64,000 nt of DNA. Origin: Phaeobacter bryozoorum. Its GTDB lineage: Bacteria; Pseudomonadota; Alphaproteobacteria; Rhodobacterales; Rhodobacteraceae. The notes beneath the pieces are model-generated. The model was not told where the DNA came from and ran no database searches. It saw only the letters and a list, made by a program, of their open reading frames with translations. This document shows positions 25,412-33,690 of the stretch, piece by piece; the stretch's first letter is position 1, and each line of letters starts with the position of its first letter. A program made the position numbers and the translations under genes. The stretch lies in the NCBI RefSeq assembly GCF_041893525.1, contig NZ_CP169068.1. The stretch is one strand, 5' to 3'.

Positions 25412-28261
25412 TTACTCTGCCGCCTCGGCGTAGTCTTCCATCGGTGGGCAGGTGCAGACCAGATGGCGGTCACCGTAAGCATTGTCGACGCGGTTGACCG
25501 GCGGCCAGTATTTGTCGACCCGGAACGCGCCCGGAGGGAAGCAGCCCTGTTCGCGGGAATAGGGGCGATCCCAGTCCTTAACGAGATCTTCCATCGTGTG
25601 AGGCGCGTTTTTCAATGCGTTATTCTCCGCATCCATTTCGCCTGCCTCAATCGCGCGGATTTCTTCGCGGATCGACAGCATGGCCTCGCAGAAGCGGTCC
25701 AGCTCGGCCTTGGTCTCGGACTCGGTGGGTTCGACCATCAGGGTGCCCGCGACGGGCCAGGACATGGTGGGTGCGTGGAAACCGCTGTCGATCAGTCGCT
25801 TGGCCACATCGTCCACGGTCACGTTCGCGCTGGCCTCAAACGGGCGGGTGTCCAGAATACACTCATGCGCAACGCGGCCTGTCGGCCCCTTGTAGAGTAC
25901 GTCATAGGCACCTTCGAGGCGCTTGGCGATGTAGTTGGCGTTGAGGATCGCCACCTTTGTCGCCTGCGTCAGGCCCGCACCACCCATCATCAGGCAATAG
26001 GCCCAGCTGATGGTCAGGATAGAGGCCGACCCGAAAGGCGCAGCCGAGACCGGCCCTTCCTGACCGCCGGTTTCCGGGTGGCCGGGCAGATGCGGTTGCA
26101 GATGCGCCTTCACGCCAATCGGTCCCATGCCGGGGCCACCACCACCGTGGGGAATGGCAAAGGTCTTGTGCAGGTTCAGGTGGCTCACGTCGCCGCCCAG
26201 ATCGCCGGGACGGGACAGGCCCACCATGGCGTTCATATTGGCACCGTCGATATAAACCTGACCGCCGTGATCATGGGTAATTTTGCAGACCTCATGCACG
26301 GTTTCCTCGAACACGCCGTGGGTCGAGGGATAGGTGATCATGCAGCCTGCGAGGTTTTCGGCGTGTTTCTCCGCCTTTTCGCGGAAATCCTCGAGGTCGA
26401 TATCGCCGTTTTCTGCGGATTTCACCACGACAACCTTCCACCCCACCATCTGGGCGGAGGCCGGGTTGGTGCCATGGGCCGACATCGGGATCAGACAGAT
26501 GTTGCGGTGGCCCTGACCGTTGGCACGGTGATAGGCCGCAATGGACAGAAGGCCCGCGTATTCCCCCTGCGCGCCCGAGTTAGGCTGCATGGAGATCGCA
26601 TCATAGCCGGTGATCTGGCACAGTTTCTCGGACAGATCGCTGACCATCTCTGCATAGCCCTGCATCTGATCGGCAGGGGCAAAGGGGTGGATATTGGCGA
26701 ACTCCGGCCAGCTGAGCGGCATCATCTCGGCGGCGGCATTGAGCTTCATCGTGCAGGAGCCAAGCGGGATCATCGCCCGATCCAGCGCCAGATCACGATC
26801 CGCGAGGCGGCGCATGTAGCGCATCATCTCGGTTTCGGCCCGGTTCATGTGGAAGATCGGATGCGTCAGATAGTCAGACGTGCGGTGCATGTTTTCCGGC
26901 ACGCGGTATTCATGGGTGAAGTCTTCGTCCTTGCGGCGAATGCCAAAGGCGCGCCAGACCGCTTCGATGGTCTCAGAACGGGTGACCTCATCTAATGTGA
27001 TACCAACGCGGGTTTCGCCAACGCGGCGCAGGTTCAGCCCCTCGTCCACCGCCGATTTCAGCACCGCCGATTGCAGCGGCCCCACATCAACGGTGATCGT
27101 GTCGAAGAAGGATCGGGGATCAACGCTGAACCCTGCCCTTTCCAGTCCACGGGCCAGACGCACGGTCTTGCGATGGATGCGCTGCGCGATGGCTTTCAGC
27201 CCCTTGGGGCCGTGGAAGACCGCGTACATCGACGCCATCACCGCCAGCAGAGCCTGTGCAGTACAGACGTTGGAGGTCGCCTTTTCGCGGCGGATGTGCT
27301 GTTCACGGGTCTGTAGCGACAGGCGATAGGCGCGGTTGCCATGCGCATCGACCGAGACACCGACAATCCGGCCGGGGATCGAGCGTTTGTAAGCATCCTT
27401 GGTCGCCATATAGGCCGCATGTGGGCCGCCTGCCCCCACCGGCACGCCAAAGCGCTGGGTCGAGCCGACAGCGATATCGGCACCCATGGCGCCCGGCTCT
27501 TTCAGCAGGGTCAGCGACAGCGGGTCGGCCGCAACGATGCCGATGGCCTTATGCGCGTGCAGCTGCGCGATGTGGTCGGTGAAATCGCGCACATGACCGT
27601 AGGTGCCGGGGTATTGGAAGATAGCGCCAAAGACCTTATCCGCCTCCAGCTTGTCAGGGTTGCCGACGATGACCTCGATCCCCAGAGGCTCGGCGCGGGT
27701 CTGGATCACGGCAATGTTCTGCGGGTGACAGTCGCGGTCGACAAAAAACGCCTTGGCCTTCGATTTGGCGACCCGCTGCGCGACGGTCATTGCCTCAGCG
27801 CAGGCTGTGGCCTCGTCCAGAAGCGAGGCATTGGCGATTTCCAGACCGGTCAGATCCGAGATCATGGTCTGGAAGTTCAACAGCGCCTCAAGACGACCCT
27901 GCGAGATTTCGGGCTGATAAGGCGTGTAGGCGGTGTACCAGGCCGGGTTTTCCAGGATGTTGCGCTGAATGGCGGGCGGGGTCACGGTGCCGTGGTAGCC
28001 CTGCCCGATCAGCGAGGTTTTCAGAACGTTCTTGCCTGCGACCTCACGCATGTGATGCAGCAGCTCGCGTTCCGACAGAGGACGGCCAAACTCCAGCGCG
28101 GCGGCCTGACGGATGGTGGCAGGCACCGTTTCGTCAATCAGCGCATCCAGGCTCTCGGCGCCAACCACGGCAAGCATGTCGTCCATCTCTTCGGGAGACG
28201 GGCCGATATGGCGGCGGTTGGCAAAGTCATACGGCAGATAGTCCGTGGGTTCAAAAGACAT
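25412..28261 (-). CDS. gcvP: Glycine dehydrogenase (decarboxylating), P-protein
   Basis: 949 aa, the long homodimeric form of the P-protein with both halves fused. The PLP lysine is in HLNLHKTFAIPHGGGGPG in the C-terminal half; the N-terminal half has FIGxG-like sequences (RRHIGPSPEEM; IGQGYHGT) and QTREQHIRREKATSNVCTAQ. It decarboxylates glycine and passes the aminomethyl group to lipoyl-GcvH. It lies 142 bases after gcvH with a terminator-like hairpin between them, so only part of the gcvH transcripts may continue into it. Confidence 0.97.
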   Translation of the reverse strand: MSFEPTDYLPYDFANRRHIGPSPEEMDDMLAVVGAESLDALIDETVPATIRQAAALEFGRPLSERELLHHMREVAGKNVLKTSLIGQGYHGTVTPPAIQRNILENPAWYTAYTPYQPEISQGRLEALLNFQTMISDLTGLEIANASLLDEATACAEAMTVAQRVAKSKAKAFFVDRDCHPQNIAVIQTRAEPLGIEVIVGNPDKLEADKVFGAIFQYPGTYGHVRDFTDHIAQLHAHKAIGIVAADPLSLTLLKEPGAMGADIAVGSTQRFGVPVGAGGPHAAYMATKDAYKRSIPGRIVGVSVDAHGNRAYRLSLQTREQHIRREKATSNVCTAQALLAVMASMYAVFHGPKGLKAIAQRIHRKTVRLARGLERAGFSVDPRSFFDTITVDVGPLQSAVLKSAVDEGLNLRRVGETRVGITLDEVTRSETIEAVWRAFGIRRKDEDFTHEYRVPENMHRTSDYLTHPIFHMNRAETEMMRYMRRLADRDLALDRAMIPLGSCTMKLNAAAEMMPLSWPEFANIHPFAPADQMQGYAEMVSDLSEKLCQITGYDAISMQPNSGAQGEYAGLLSIAAYHRANGQGHRNICLIPMSAHGTNPASAQMVGWKVVVVKSAENGDIDLEDFREKAEKHAENLAGCMITYPSTHGVFEETVHEVCKITHDHGGQVYIDGANMNAMVGLSRPGDLGGDVSHLNLHKTFAIPHGGGGPGMGPIGVKAHLQPHLPGHPETGGQEGPVSAAPFGSASILTISWAYCLMMGGAGLTQATKVAILNANYIAKRLEGAYDVLYKGPTGRVAHECILDTRPFEASANVTVDDVAKRLIDSGFHAPTMSWPVAGTLMVEPTESETKAELDRFCEAMLSIREEIRAIEAGEMDAENNALKNAPHTMEDLVKDWDRPYSREQGCFPPGAFRVDKYWPPVNRVDNAYGDRHLVCTCPPMEDYAEAAE

Positions 28262-28360
28262 GTGTCGCCCTCTTCAGCAACAGGAGGTTAAGGCAGCGGA
28301 ATGCTGCGGGCTGGCCCGGTGGTGCGGATTGGCACCGCGATAGGTGCGGGAACAGCGATC

Positions 28361-28396
28361 AAAAAACCCCGCCGCGCGGAAGGGCGCAGGCGGGGT
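28361..28396 (-). terminator. Terminator or attenuator between gcvH and gcvP
   Basis: On the minus strand ACCCCGCC pairs with GGCGGGGT and is followed by a six-T run (28361-28366). It begins 8 bases after the gcvH stop. A strong hairpin between two genes of one pathway suggests differential expression, with more H-protein than P-protein. Confidence 0.85.
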
Positions 28397-28403
28397 GAAA
28401 GGA

Positions 28404-28766
28404 TCAGCCGATGAAGTCCTTGTAGCCGGCTTCATCCATATAATCGTCCATCGGGGACAGATCGGACGGCTTGATCTTAAAGAACCAGGCGTCGCCCTGA
28501 GGGTCTTCGTTGATCTTGCCGGGGTTGTCGATCAGGGCGTCGTTCACCTCGACGATCTCGCCGTCCAGCGGCGCCAGGATATCGGAGGCTGCCTTTACGG
28601 ATTCGATGACCACGATTTCATCATCCTTGGAGACTTCGGTGCCGACCTCGGGCAGTTCCACAAAGACCACATCGCCCAGCTGCTCTGCCGCGTGGGTTGT
28701 GATGCCCACCGTGATCAGATCATCGCTCTCGGCCAGCAGCCATTCGTGTTCTTCGGTGTATTTCAT
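28404..28766 (-). CDS. gcvH: Glycine cleavage system H protein
   Basis: 120 aa. The lipoylated Lys is in VIESVKAASDI, and EHEWLL near the N-terminus plus GDAWFFKIK near the C-terminus are standard. It shuttles the aminomethyl intermediate between the P, T and L proteins. The start ATG 28766 has AAAGGAAGAG upstream. The gene follows a ~300-base leader downstream of the glycine riboswitch. Confidence 0.97.
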   Translation of the reverse strand: MKYTEEHEWLLAESDDLITVGITTHAAEQLGDVVFVELPEVGTEVSKDDEIVVIESVKAASDILAPLDGEIVEVNDALIDNPGKINEDPQGDAWFFKIKPSDLSPMDDYMDEAGYKDFIG

Positions 28767-29064
28767 CAGTCTCTTCCTTTGGAGATCGCGCCGATCTCAG
28801 CGCTTATGGCAGCGCGCCCTGGTGGACGGCTGCGGTTTGGGTGTCAAAATCTGCGGCATCACGGGCATGGCACGAGCCGCCGGAGCCAAGCACCGCCCGC
28901 AGGGAACTGCCCCGGCCAGCCCGACTGGCGCCGGTATCGTTCCTATTTGCCTGGTCTCAGCAGTCATGCCGATCCATCCCATGAGTTCAGGGCCGGTCCG
29001 ATCAGGAATGATGGCATGGTCCCGGCATCCAATCGTCACGCAGGCAGAACCTGCGCAATGTGAT
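28767..29064 (-). other. Leader between the glycine riboswitch and gcvH (no gcvT)
   Basis: About 300 bases on the minus strand between the riboswitch and gcvH. Short open frames exist (for example 29039 to 28797), but none resembles the T-protein or has a good start. One small hairpin (GCCAG/CTGGC around 28,920) and the gcvH ribosome binding site are visible. The T-protein gene, commonly first in gcvTHP operons, is not here. Confidence 0.5.
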
Positions 29065-29235
29065 GCCCCCTCTGTCCCTTTGCCTGAGATCGTTATCCCT
29101 TCGGCGCCCTGGTGTGGTCAGGGTCTCTCCAGAGTACGTCACGTTTACGGTCCCTTTGGCCTGAGAGTTTCCGGGGCGGTTGCTCCTTCGGCACCAGTGT
29201 CGGCAGGCAATTCCTGCTGCAATGGTTCTCCCGCA
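29065..29235 (-). ncRNA. Tandem glycine riboswitch
   Basis: Reading the minus strand from about 29235: GCGGGAGAACC opens aptamer 1, followed by the conserved core GTGCCGAAGGAGCAA and ACTCTCAGGCCAAAGGGACC. After a short linker, CTCTGGAGAGACC opens aptamer 2 with GCGCCGAAGGGATAACG and ATCTCAGGCAAAGGGACAGAG. The paired GCCGAAGG cores and CTCAGGCAAAGGGAC tails are the hallmark of the two-aptamer glycine riboswitch (usually an on-switch for glycine catabolism). It faces gcvH-gcvP. The expression-platform hairpin was not resolved. Confidence 0.92.
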
Positions 29236-29365
29236 TACGCCTGTATACGGTACCAATAACGGATGTCTCGTTCAAGCTGCAATCGCGGTCTCGAACGCAT
29301 TTGAACCGCCGCAATCAGGCACCGCCGACCGACCGTGCAACGGCCCTGCCGGAACCGGTCAAACA

Positions 29366-30817
29366 TCAGTAAAGGTTAAAGTATTCAGCCTGCTCCCATT
29401 CGCTGACGGTATCGAGGTAGCGGGACCATTCGACCTCTTTCAGATGGGCGAGATAGTCGACCACATCGCCCCCCAGAGCGACGCGAAACAGGTCGGATCC
29501 GCTGAAGGCCTGCAACGCCTGTCCAAGCGAGCGCGGCAGCTTTTGCGCGTCGTCGGAATAGGGCGATGCCGTGGGCGGCGGCGCGCGTCGCCCGGAGGCA
29601 AGTCCCTCGCTGCCCGCGATGATCTGCGCGGCCAGCGCGAAATAAGGATTGGCACTGCTGTCGGGCGCGCGATTCTCGATCCGGCTGGAGAGGTCGCCGG
29701 GGCGCATCAGGCCGCGCAGCATGGCGCCGCGATTGTCCTCTCCCCATTGTATCCGATTGGGCGCCAGCTGGTATGGCAGATACCTTTTGTAGCTATTGAC
29801 CGTAGGGGCAACCAGCAGCGAGGCCGCCTCGGCATGGGCGAGCAGCCCGGCGATCCAGCCACTGGCCTCTTCCGTCAGCTCGCCCTCAACCTCGGGCATG
29901 AACAGATTGCGCCCGGTGCTGGGATCTATCAGCGACTGATGGATGTGCCAGCCATTGGCCATCGCGTGATCCTGCCGCGGCTTGGCCATGAAACTGGCGT
30001 GTAATCCCTGAGCGGCACAGACTTCCTTGACCATGGTGCGGAACATCACCATCGCGTCCGCCTGCGTCATCGGATCGGCCGGATCGAAGGTGAACTCGAA
30101 CTGGCTCGGACCCATCTCGATCTCGACAGTGCGCACCGGCAGGCCAAGCGCCTGCGCATTGCGTCGTAACCTGTCCAGAATTGCCTCGGCCTCGCCGTAG
30201 CGGGTTTCGGTGAGATACTGGTAGCCCTGAATGAGGTTCCGGGTCTCGATCGGAGCCCCGGGCATCCCCTGCTGCGCATGGCCCAGCGCCGGGTCCACAC
30301 GTTCGAAGATCTGGAATTCGACCTCCAGCCCGACCACGGTCTTCAGCCCCTGTTCTGCCAATGTCTCCACCGCCCGTTCCAGCACATAGGCCGATCCGAA
30401 GGGGACGACGTCGCCATCGTGGAACGCGACATGACAGAAGATCCAGGCCGAATGTGGGGACCATGGCAGCACGCGAAAGGTCTCCGGGCGCGGCACCAGC
30501 AGCACATCGCTGGCGCCCTGCATCGGCGTCACAACCTCCTCGGGGTTTTCGCTCCACACCGGGAAGGCGGTGCGATGGGCGGTATCCTTCAGCAACAGTG
30601 TCGACGGCACCGCGATTCCCTGCTCAAACAGCGACCTCAGGCCGGCGGCGACCAGCGTCTTGCCCCGCAGAATGCCGTGTTGATCGGCAAAGAGGACGCG
30701 CACGGTTTCCACGCGCGCGGCTTCGCATTGCGCCAGCACCGCCTCGGCCGCGTGACAGGCCTGCTCTGTCAGCAACCCCTTGCGCGCAAGCGCCCCCTTG
30801 ATGAGTGACGTCGTCAT
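29366..30817 (-). CDS. Glutamine synthetase family protein (GlnA-like)
   Basis: 483 aa from ATG 30817 (AGAAGG upstream; ATG 30871 less likely). It shows an N-terminal beta-grasp and a C-terminal catalytic domain with metal/Glu-binding stretches GLEVEFQIFE, VEIEMGPSQFEFTF, NGWHIHQSL and the NRAPDSSANPYFALAAQI segment. The adenylylation Tyr region of GlnA-I is not recognisable. It resembles gamma-glutamyl-amine or -polyamine synthetases rather than the main GlnA. The divergent IclR regulator and purine-catabolic neighbours suggest a role in amine or ammonia assimilation from nitrogen catabolism, which is inference. Confidence 0.85.
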   Translation of the reverse strand: MTTSLIKGALARKGLLTEQACHAAEAVLAQCEAARVETVRVLFADQHGILRGKTLVAAGLRSLFEQGIAVPSTLLLKDTAHRTAFPVWSENPEEVVTPMQGASDVLLVPRPETFRVLPWSPHSAWIFCHVAFHDGDVVPFGSAYVLERAVETLAEQGLKTVVGLEVEFQIFERVDPALGHAQQGMPGAPIETRNLIQGYQYLTETRYGEAEAILDRLRRNAQALGLPVRTVEIEMGPSQFEFTFDPADPMTQADAMVMFRTMVKEVCAAQGLHASFMAKPRQDHAMANGWHIHQSLIDPSTGRNLFMPEVEGELTEEASGWIAGLLAHAEAASLLVAPTVNSYKRYLPYQLAPNRIQWGEDNRGAMLRGLMRPGDLSSRIENRAPDSSANPYFALAAQIIAGSEGLASGRRAPPPTASPYSDDAQKLPRSLGQALQAFSGSDLFRVALGGDVVDYLAHLKEVEWSRYLDTVSEWEQAEYFNLY

Positions 30818-30942
30818 CTTGTGATCTGACCTTCTTCTGTCCACGCCTTCGATATGTGCTCCGCCGCTCATGACGTTGCGTCGGTCTTCCCCATATCACA
30901 CCCTTTGCAATGTTTTTGTTATGCAACTGGATAATTTAAGCT

Positions 30943-30962
30943 TGAACTAAAAAACTAGTTCA
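30943..30962. promoter_or_regulatory. Candidate operator between the GS-like and IclR genes
   Basis: A perfect 7-bp dyad, TGAACTA (30943-30949) and TAGTTCA (30956-30962), with an A-rich 6-base spacer sits in an AT-rich stretch of the ~400-base divergent intergenic region (30818-31223). The position suits binding by the IclR-type regulator encoded next to it. The remainder of the gap shows no gene. Confidence 0.45.
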
Positions 30963-31223
30963 GGTCCAGTCTCTTATCAGAGGCGAGGCACATAAAGCTG
31001 CGAATTGAACGCAGGGCACAGCGCAGGGCCGAAGACTGGAACTGACAGACAACCCAGGGTGACGGAGGCAGGGGCACCGACAGAACACCGATGATGTCTC
31101 AGACCGATGCGGACACGGGCCGTACCTTGTTCGATCTGCGGTCGGTGCTACCGGGATACGATCCATTTGATCCCCTCCCCCGGTGCAAGCAGGCGCGCTG
31201 ACATGTATTTTTTGGATGAGAAG

Positions 31224-31994
31224 ATGAGTGAACAAGACCGTAATATTTCCTCAAGCTTTGCCAAGGGGCTGGCTGTTCTGGCGGCGTTTGACGCGGCTAC
31301 TCCGACGCTGACGCTGGCAGATATCGCACGGCGCACCGGTCAGGATCGCGCCACGGCGCGACGCGGGGCGCTGACGCTTGTACAGGCCGGGTATCTGCGC
31401 CAGCAGGGCCGGGTCCTGTCGCTGACGCCGCAGGTGCTGGCGCTGTCCGGCGGGTTTCTTCAGGCCAATCAGTTTGGCCGCAAGGTGCAGCCGGTGCTGA
31501 ACCGCCATGCCCGCAGCCTTGGCGCTGAGATTACGCTTGCGACGCTGGATCAGGGGCGGGTGTTGCTGCTGGCGCAATCCACGGTCGAACATGCACCGGT
31601 CACCTATGGGTTTACCGCCGGCGCTCATATCCCGCTGGTCCATACCAGCCTGGGGCGGATGCTGATGGGCTGCCTGTCGGACGACGCGGCTGCCGAAACG
31701 TTGGCGACGGCGGATATCCCCCGCCACACCGAGCAATCCCTGACCGAGGTGGATCAAATCCTCGACCGGGTGCGCACCGCGCGGCAGCGGGGCTATGCGG
31801 TGACCGACAGTGAGTTCGAAACCGGGATCATCGGTTACGCCGTGCCGGTCTCGCGCCCCGATCAACGGCCTATCGTGGTTGGCAGTTCGTCCCCGCGGGG
31901 GATGAACCCGGCACAGGACACCGAAATCTCGCTGCGCGCGTTGCAGCTCTGCGCGGCGGAGCTGCGCCAGAGCCAGGCGCTGGCAGATCTGTAA
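31224..31994 (+). CDS. IclR family transcriptional regulator
   Basis: 256 aa from ATG 31224 (ATG 31203 in frame is an alternative). The N-terminal winged helix-turn-helix (residues ~10-70: FAKGLAVLAAF, LTLADIARRTGQDRATARRGALTLVQAGYL) is followed by the IclR effector domain (GVT/GFTAGAHIPLVHTSLGRMLMG; the ESEFETGIIGYAVPV-type ligand loop). Some members (PcaR/PobR-like) share the DSEFE motif. It is divergent from the GS-like gene and 114 bases ahead of the aminohydrolase gene, so it likely controls one or both. Confidence 0.9.
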   Translation: MSEQDRNISSSFAKGLAVLAAFDAATPTLTLADIARRTGQDRATARRGALTLVQAGYLRQQGRVLSLTPQVLALSGGFLQANQFGRKVQPVLNRHARSLGAEITLATLDQGRVLLLAQSTVEHAPVTYGFTAGAHIPLVHTSLGRMLMGCLSDDAAAETLATADIPRHTEQSLTEVDQILDRVRTARQRGYAVTDSEFETGIIGYAVPVSRPDQRPIVVGSSSPRGMNPAQDTEISLRALQLCAAELRQSQALADL

Positions 31995-32108
31995 CGCTGC
32001 CCGCATCCGATATTCAAAATTTCGCGAAGGATGTTATCCGCAGCGCCCCTCTTGGACCCCCATCGGCAAGCCCGCATAAATACGGCACCCATCACGAAAG
32101 GATCGCCG

Positions 32109-32939
32109 ATGACCGCGCCGCGTTATTTCACCCCCAAGGGAGGCCACCCCGGTCAGGAGCAGCTGCTGACCGACCGCGCCATGTTCACCGATGCCTATGC
32201 CGTCATCCCCAAGGGCACAATGCGCGATATCACCACCTCATATCTGCCGGGCTGGCAGGGGATGCGGATGTGGGTCATCGCCCGCCCCATGAGTGGCTTT
32301 GCCGAGACGTTCTCGCAATATATCGTTGAGCTGCAACCGGGTGGCGGCTCCGACAGCCCCGAACATGACAGCGCCGCGCAATCCGTGCTGTTCGTGACGG
32401 AGGGCAAGCTGGATCTGACCGTCGATGGCGCCGCGCATCACCTGGAACCGGGCGGCTATGCCTATATCCCGGCCGGGGCGGCCTGGACCCTGCACAACAG
32501 CAGCGACAGCACCGCTGGGTTTCACTGGATCCGCAAACGCTGGGAACCGGCGCCGGGCGTCGAGAAACCCGCAGTTCTGGTCACCAACGAGCGCGACATC
32601 GCCCCCAGCGTCATGCCCGACACCGAGGGTCGCTGGGCCACCACCCGTTTTGTCGATCCGGCAGATTTGTCGCATGACATGCATGTCACTATCGTGACCT
32701 TTGAACCGGGCGGCGTCATCCCTTTCCCCGAGACCCATGTGATGGAACACGGGCTCTATGTTCTGGAGGGCAAGGCCGTCTACCGCCTTAACCAGGATTG
32801 GGTCGAAGTTGAGGCCGGTGATTTCATGTGGCTGCGCGCCTTCTGCCCGCAGGCCTGCTATGCCGGGGGACCGGGACGCTTCCGTTACCTGCTATACAAG
32901 GACGTCAACCGGCACATGCCACTAAGCCCACCGCGCTAA
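32109..32939 (+). CDS. allE: (S)-ureidoglycine aminohydrolase
   Basis: 276 aa from ATG 32109 (GAAAGGATCGCCG upstream). It is a bicupin with N-terminal cupin (VLFVTEGKLDLTVDG, GGYAYIPAGAAWTLHN) and C-terminal cupin (VIPFPETHVMEHGLYVLEGKAVYRLN, VEAGDFMWLRAFCPQACYAGG). The C-terminal metal ligands (Glu/His/His/Gln type) are recognisable. It releases ammonia from ureidoglycine, giving ureidoglycolate, in the Mn-dependent branch of allantoate degradation. Co-location with allA and puuE supports the assignment. Confidence 0.9.
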   Translation: MTAPRYFTPKGGHPGQEQLLTDRAMFTDAYAVIPKGTMRDITTSYLPGWQGMRMWVIARPMSGFAETFSQYIVELQPGGGSDSPEHDSAAQSVLFVTEGKLDLTVDGAAHHLEPGGYAYIPAGAAWTLHNSSDSTAGFHWIRKRWEPAPGVEKPAVLVTNERDIAPSVMPDTEGRWATTRFVDPADLSHDMHVTIVTFEPGGVIPFPETHVMEHGLYVLEGKAVYRLNQDWVEVEAGDFMWLRAFCPQACYAGGPGRFRYLLYKDVNRHMPLSPPR

Positions 32940-33056
32940 CCAAGGCGGCGCATCGCCATTGCCAGAACGCACAGCTGCGCTAAGGTAAGTGACATGTTGC
33001 AAGACAGTCTCGCGGGTCGATCTCGCCCCGCGAGGTCAGCCATGGAGCCTGCGCCA

Positions 33057-33545
33057 ATGTCGATCATATCTATCGTGTTCACAGGTCTTGCGCTGGGGCT
33101 GATGAGCCTGCTGGCGGTGCCGAGCACCCGTGCGGGTCGCCCGGCAACCATCGCCGCCGCTGCCGCCGCCCCGCGCAGGGCCGCTGGCCGCAAGATGACT
33201 GGCATCGCCTTTGCCGCGGTGACGGGACCGTTGCTGCTCACCCTGCCGGGTCCGGCTGATGCTGGCACCGAATCGGAGGCACAGGTGACCGTGGTCAATG
33301 TGCTGGGGCGCAGCTGGCATGTGGCCCCGGAGGTGACAGACACAGGTCGCAACACCGGCAGCGCGACGGGACGCTACATGGCGCAGCGCCAGAACGCGGA
33401 GCTACAGCCGTTTCGCCCGCCTGCGGTTCTGACAGCGCGGCAGGCCGTGCGCGCCTTTCACGCTGCAACCGGGTGCCGGGTCCGGGTCGAGACGATGGTG
33501 CGCTCCATCAATGGGACGTATTTCGCACGGTTGGCCTGCCCCTAG
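33057..33545 (+). CDS. Hypothetical secreted or membrane protein (162 aa)
   Basis: The start is ATG 33057 (GGAG nine bases upstream); the frame is open from 32994, and ATG 33195 would instead give a short signal-peptide form. It has hydrophobic segment 1 (SIISIVFTGLALGLMSLLAVP) and segment 2 (GIAFAAVTGPLLLTLPGPADA, ending like a signal cleavage site). The polar C-terminus contains GCRVRVETMVRSINGTYFARLAC with two cysteines that could form a disulfide. It resembles roseobacter periplasmic proteins of unknown function. Confidence 0.55.
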   Translation: MSIISIVFTGLALGLMSLLAVPSTRAGRPATIAAAAAAPRRAAGRKMTGIAFAAVTGPLLLTLPGPADAGTESEAQVTVVNVLGRSWHVAPEVTDTGRNTGSATGRYMAQRQNAELQPFRPPAVLTARQAVRAFHAATGCRVRVETMVRSINGTYFARLACP

Positions 33546-33690
33546 GCGCACTCCGCCGTGGTTCGCGTGGCCCCGCCCCGCGGCACAGGCGTCGATTTGA
33601 AACACCGCGCGGGAAAATGTGACCGAAACCGGAGCAGGATTGCCGCTCTAGCGGATTGAGCCGCGCGCCGCGCCCTGTCATAGCTTGGCC

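Noticed and set aside
25283..26995. 570-codon plus-strand open frame
   Set aside because: Antisense to gcvP; low-complexity Gly/His/Arg composition and no family resemblance.
28797..29039. 80-codon minus-strand frame between the riboswitch and gcvH as a gcvT remnant
   Set aside because: The peptide shows no T-protein motif in any frame I read; no support for a remnant.
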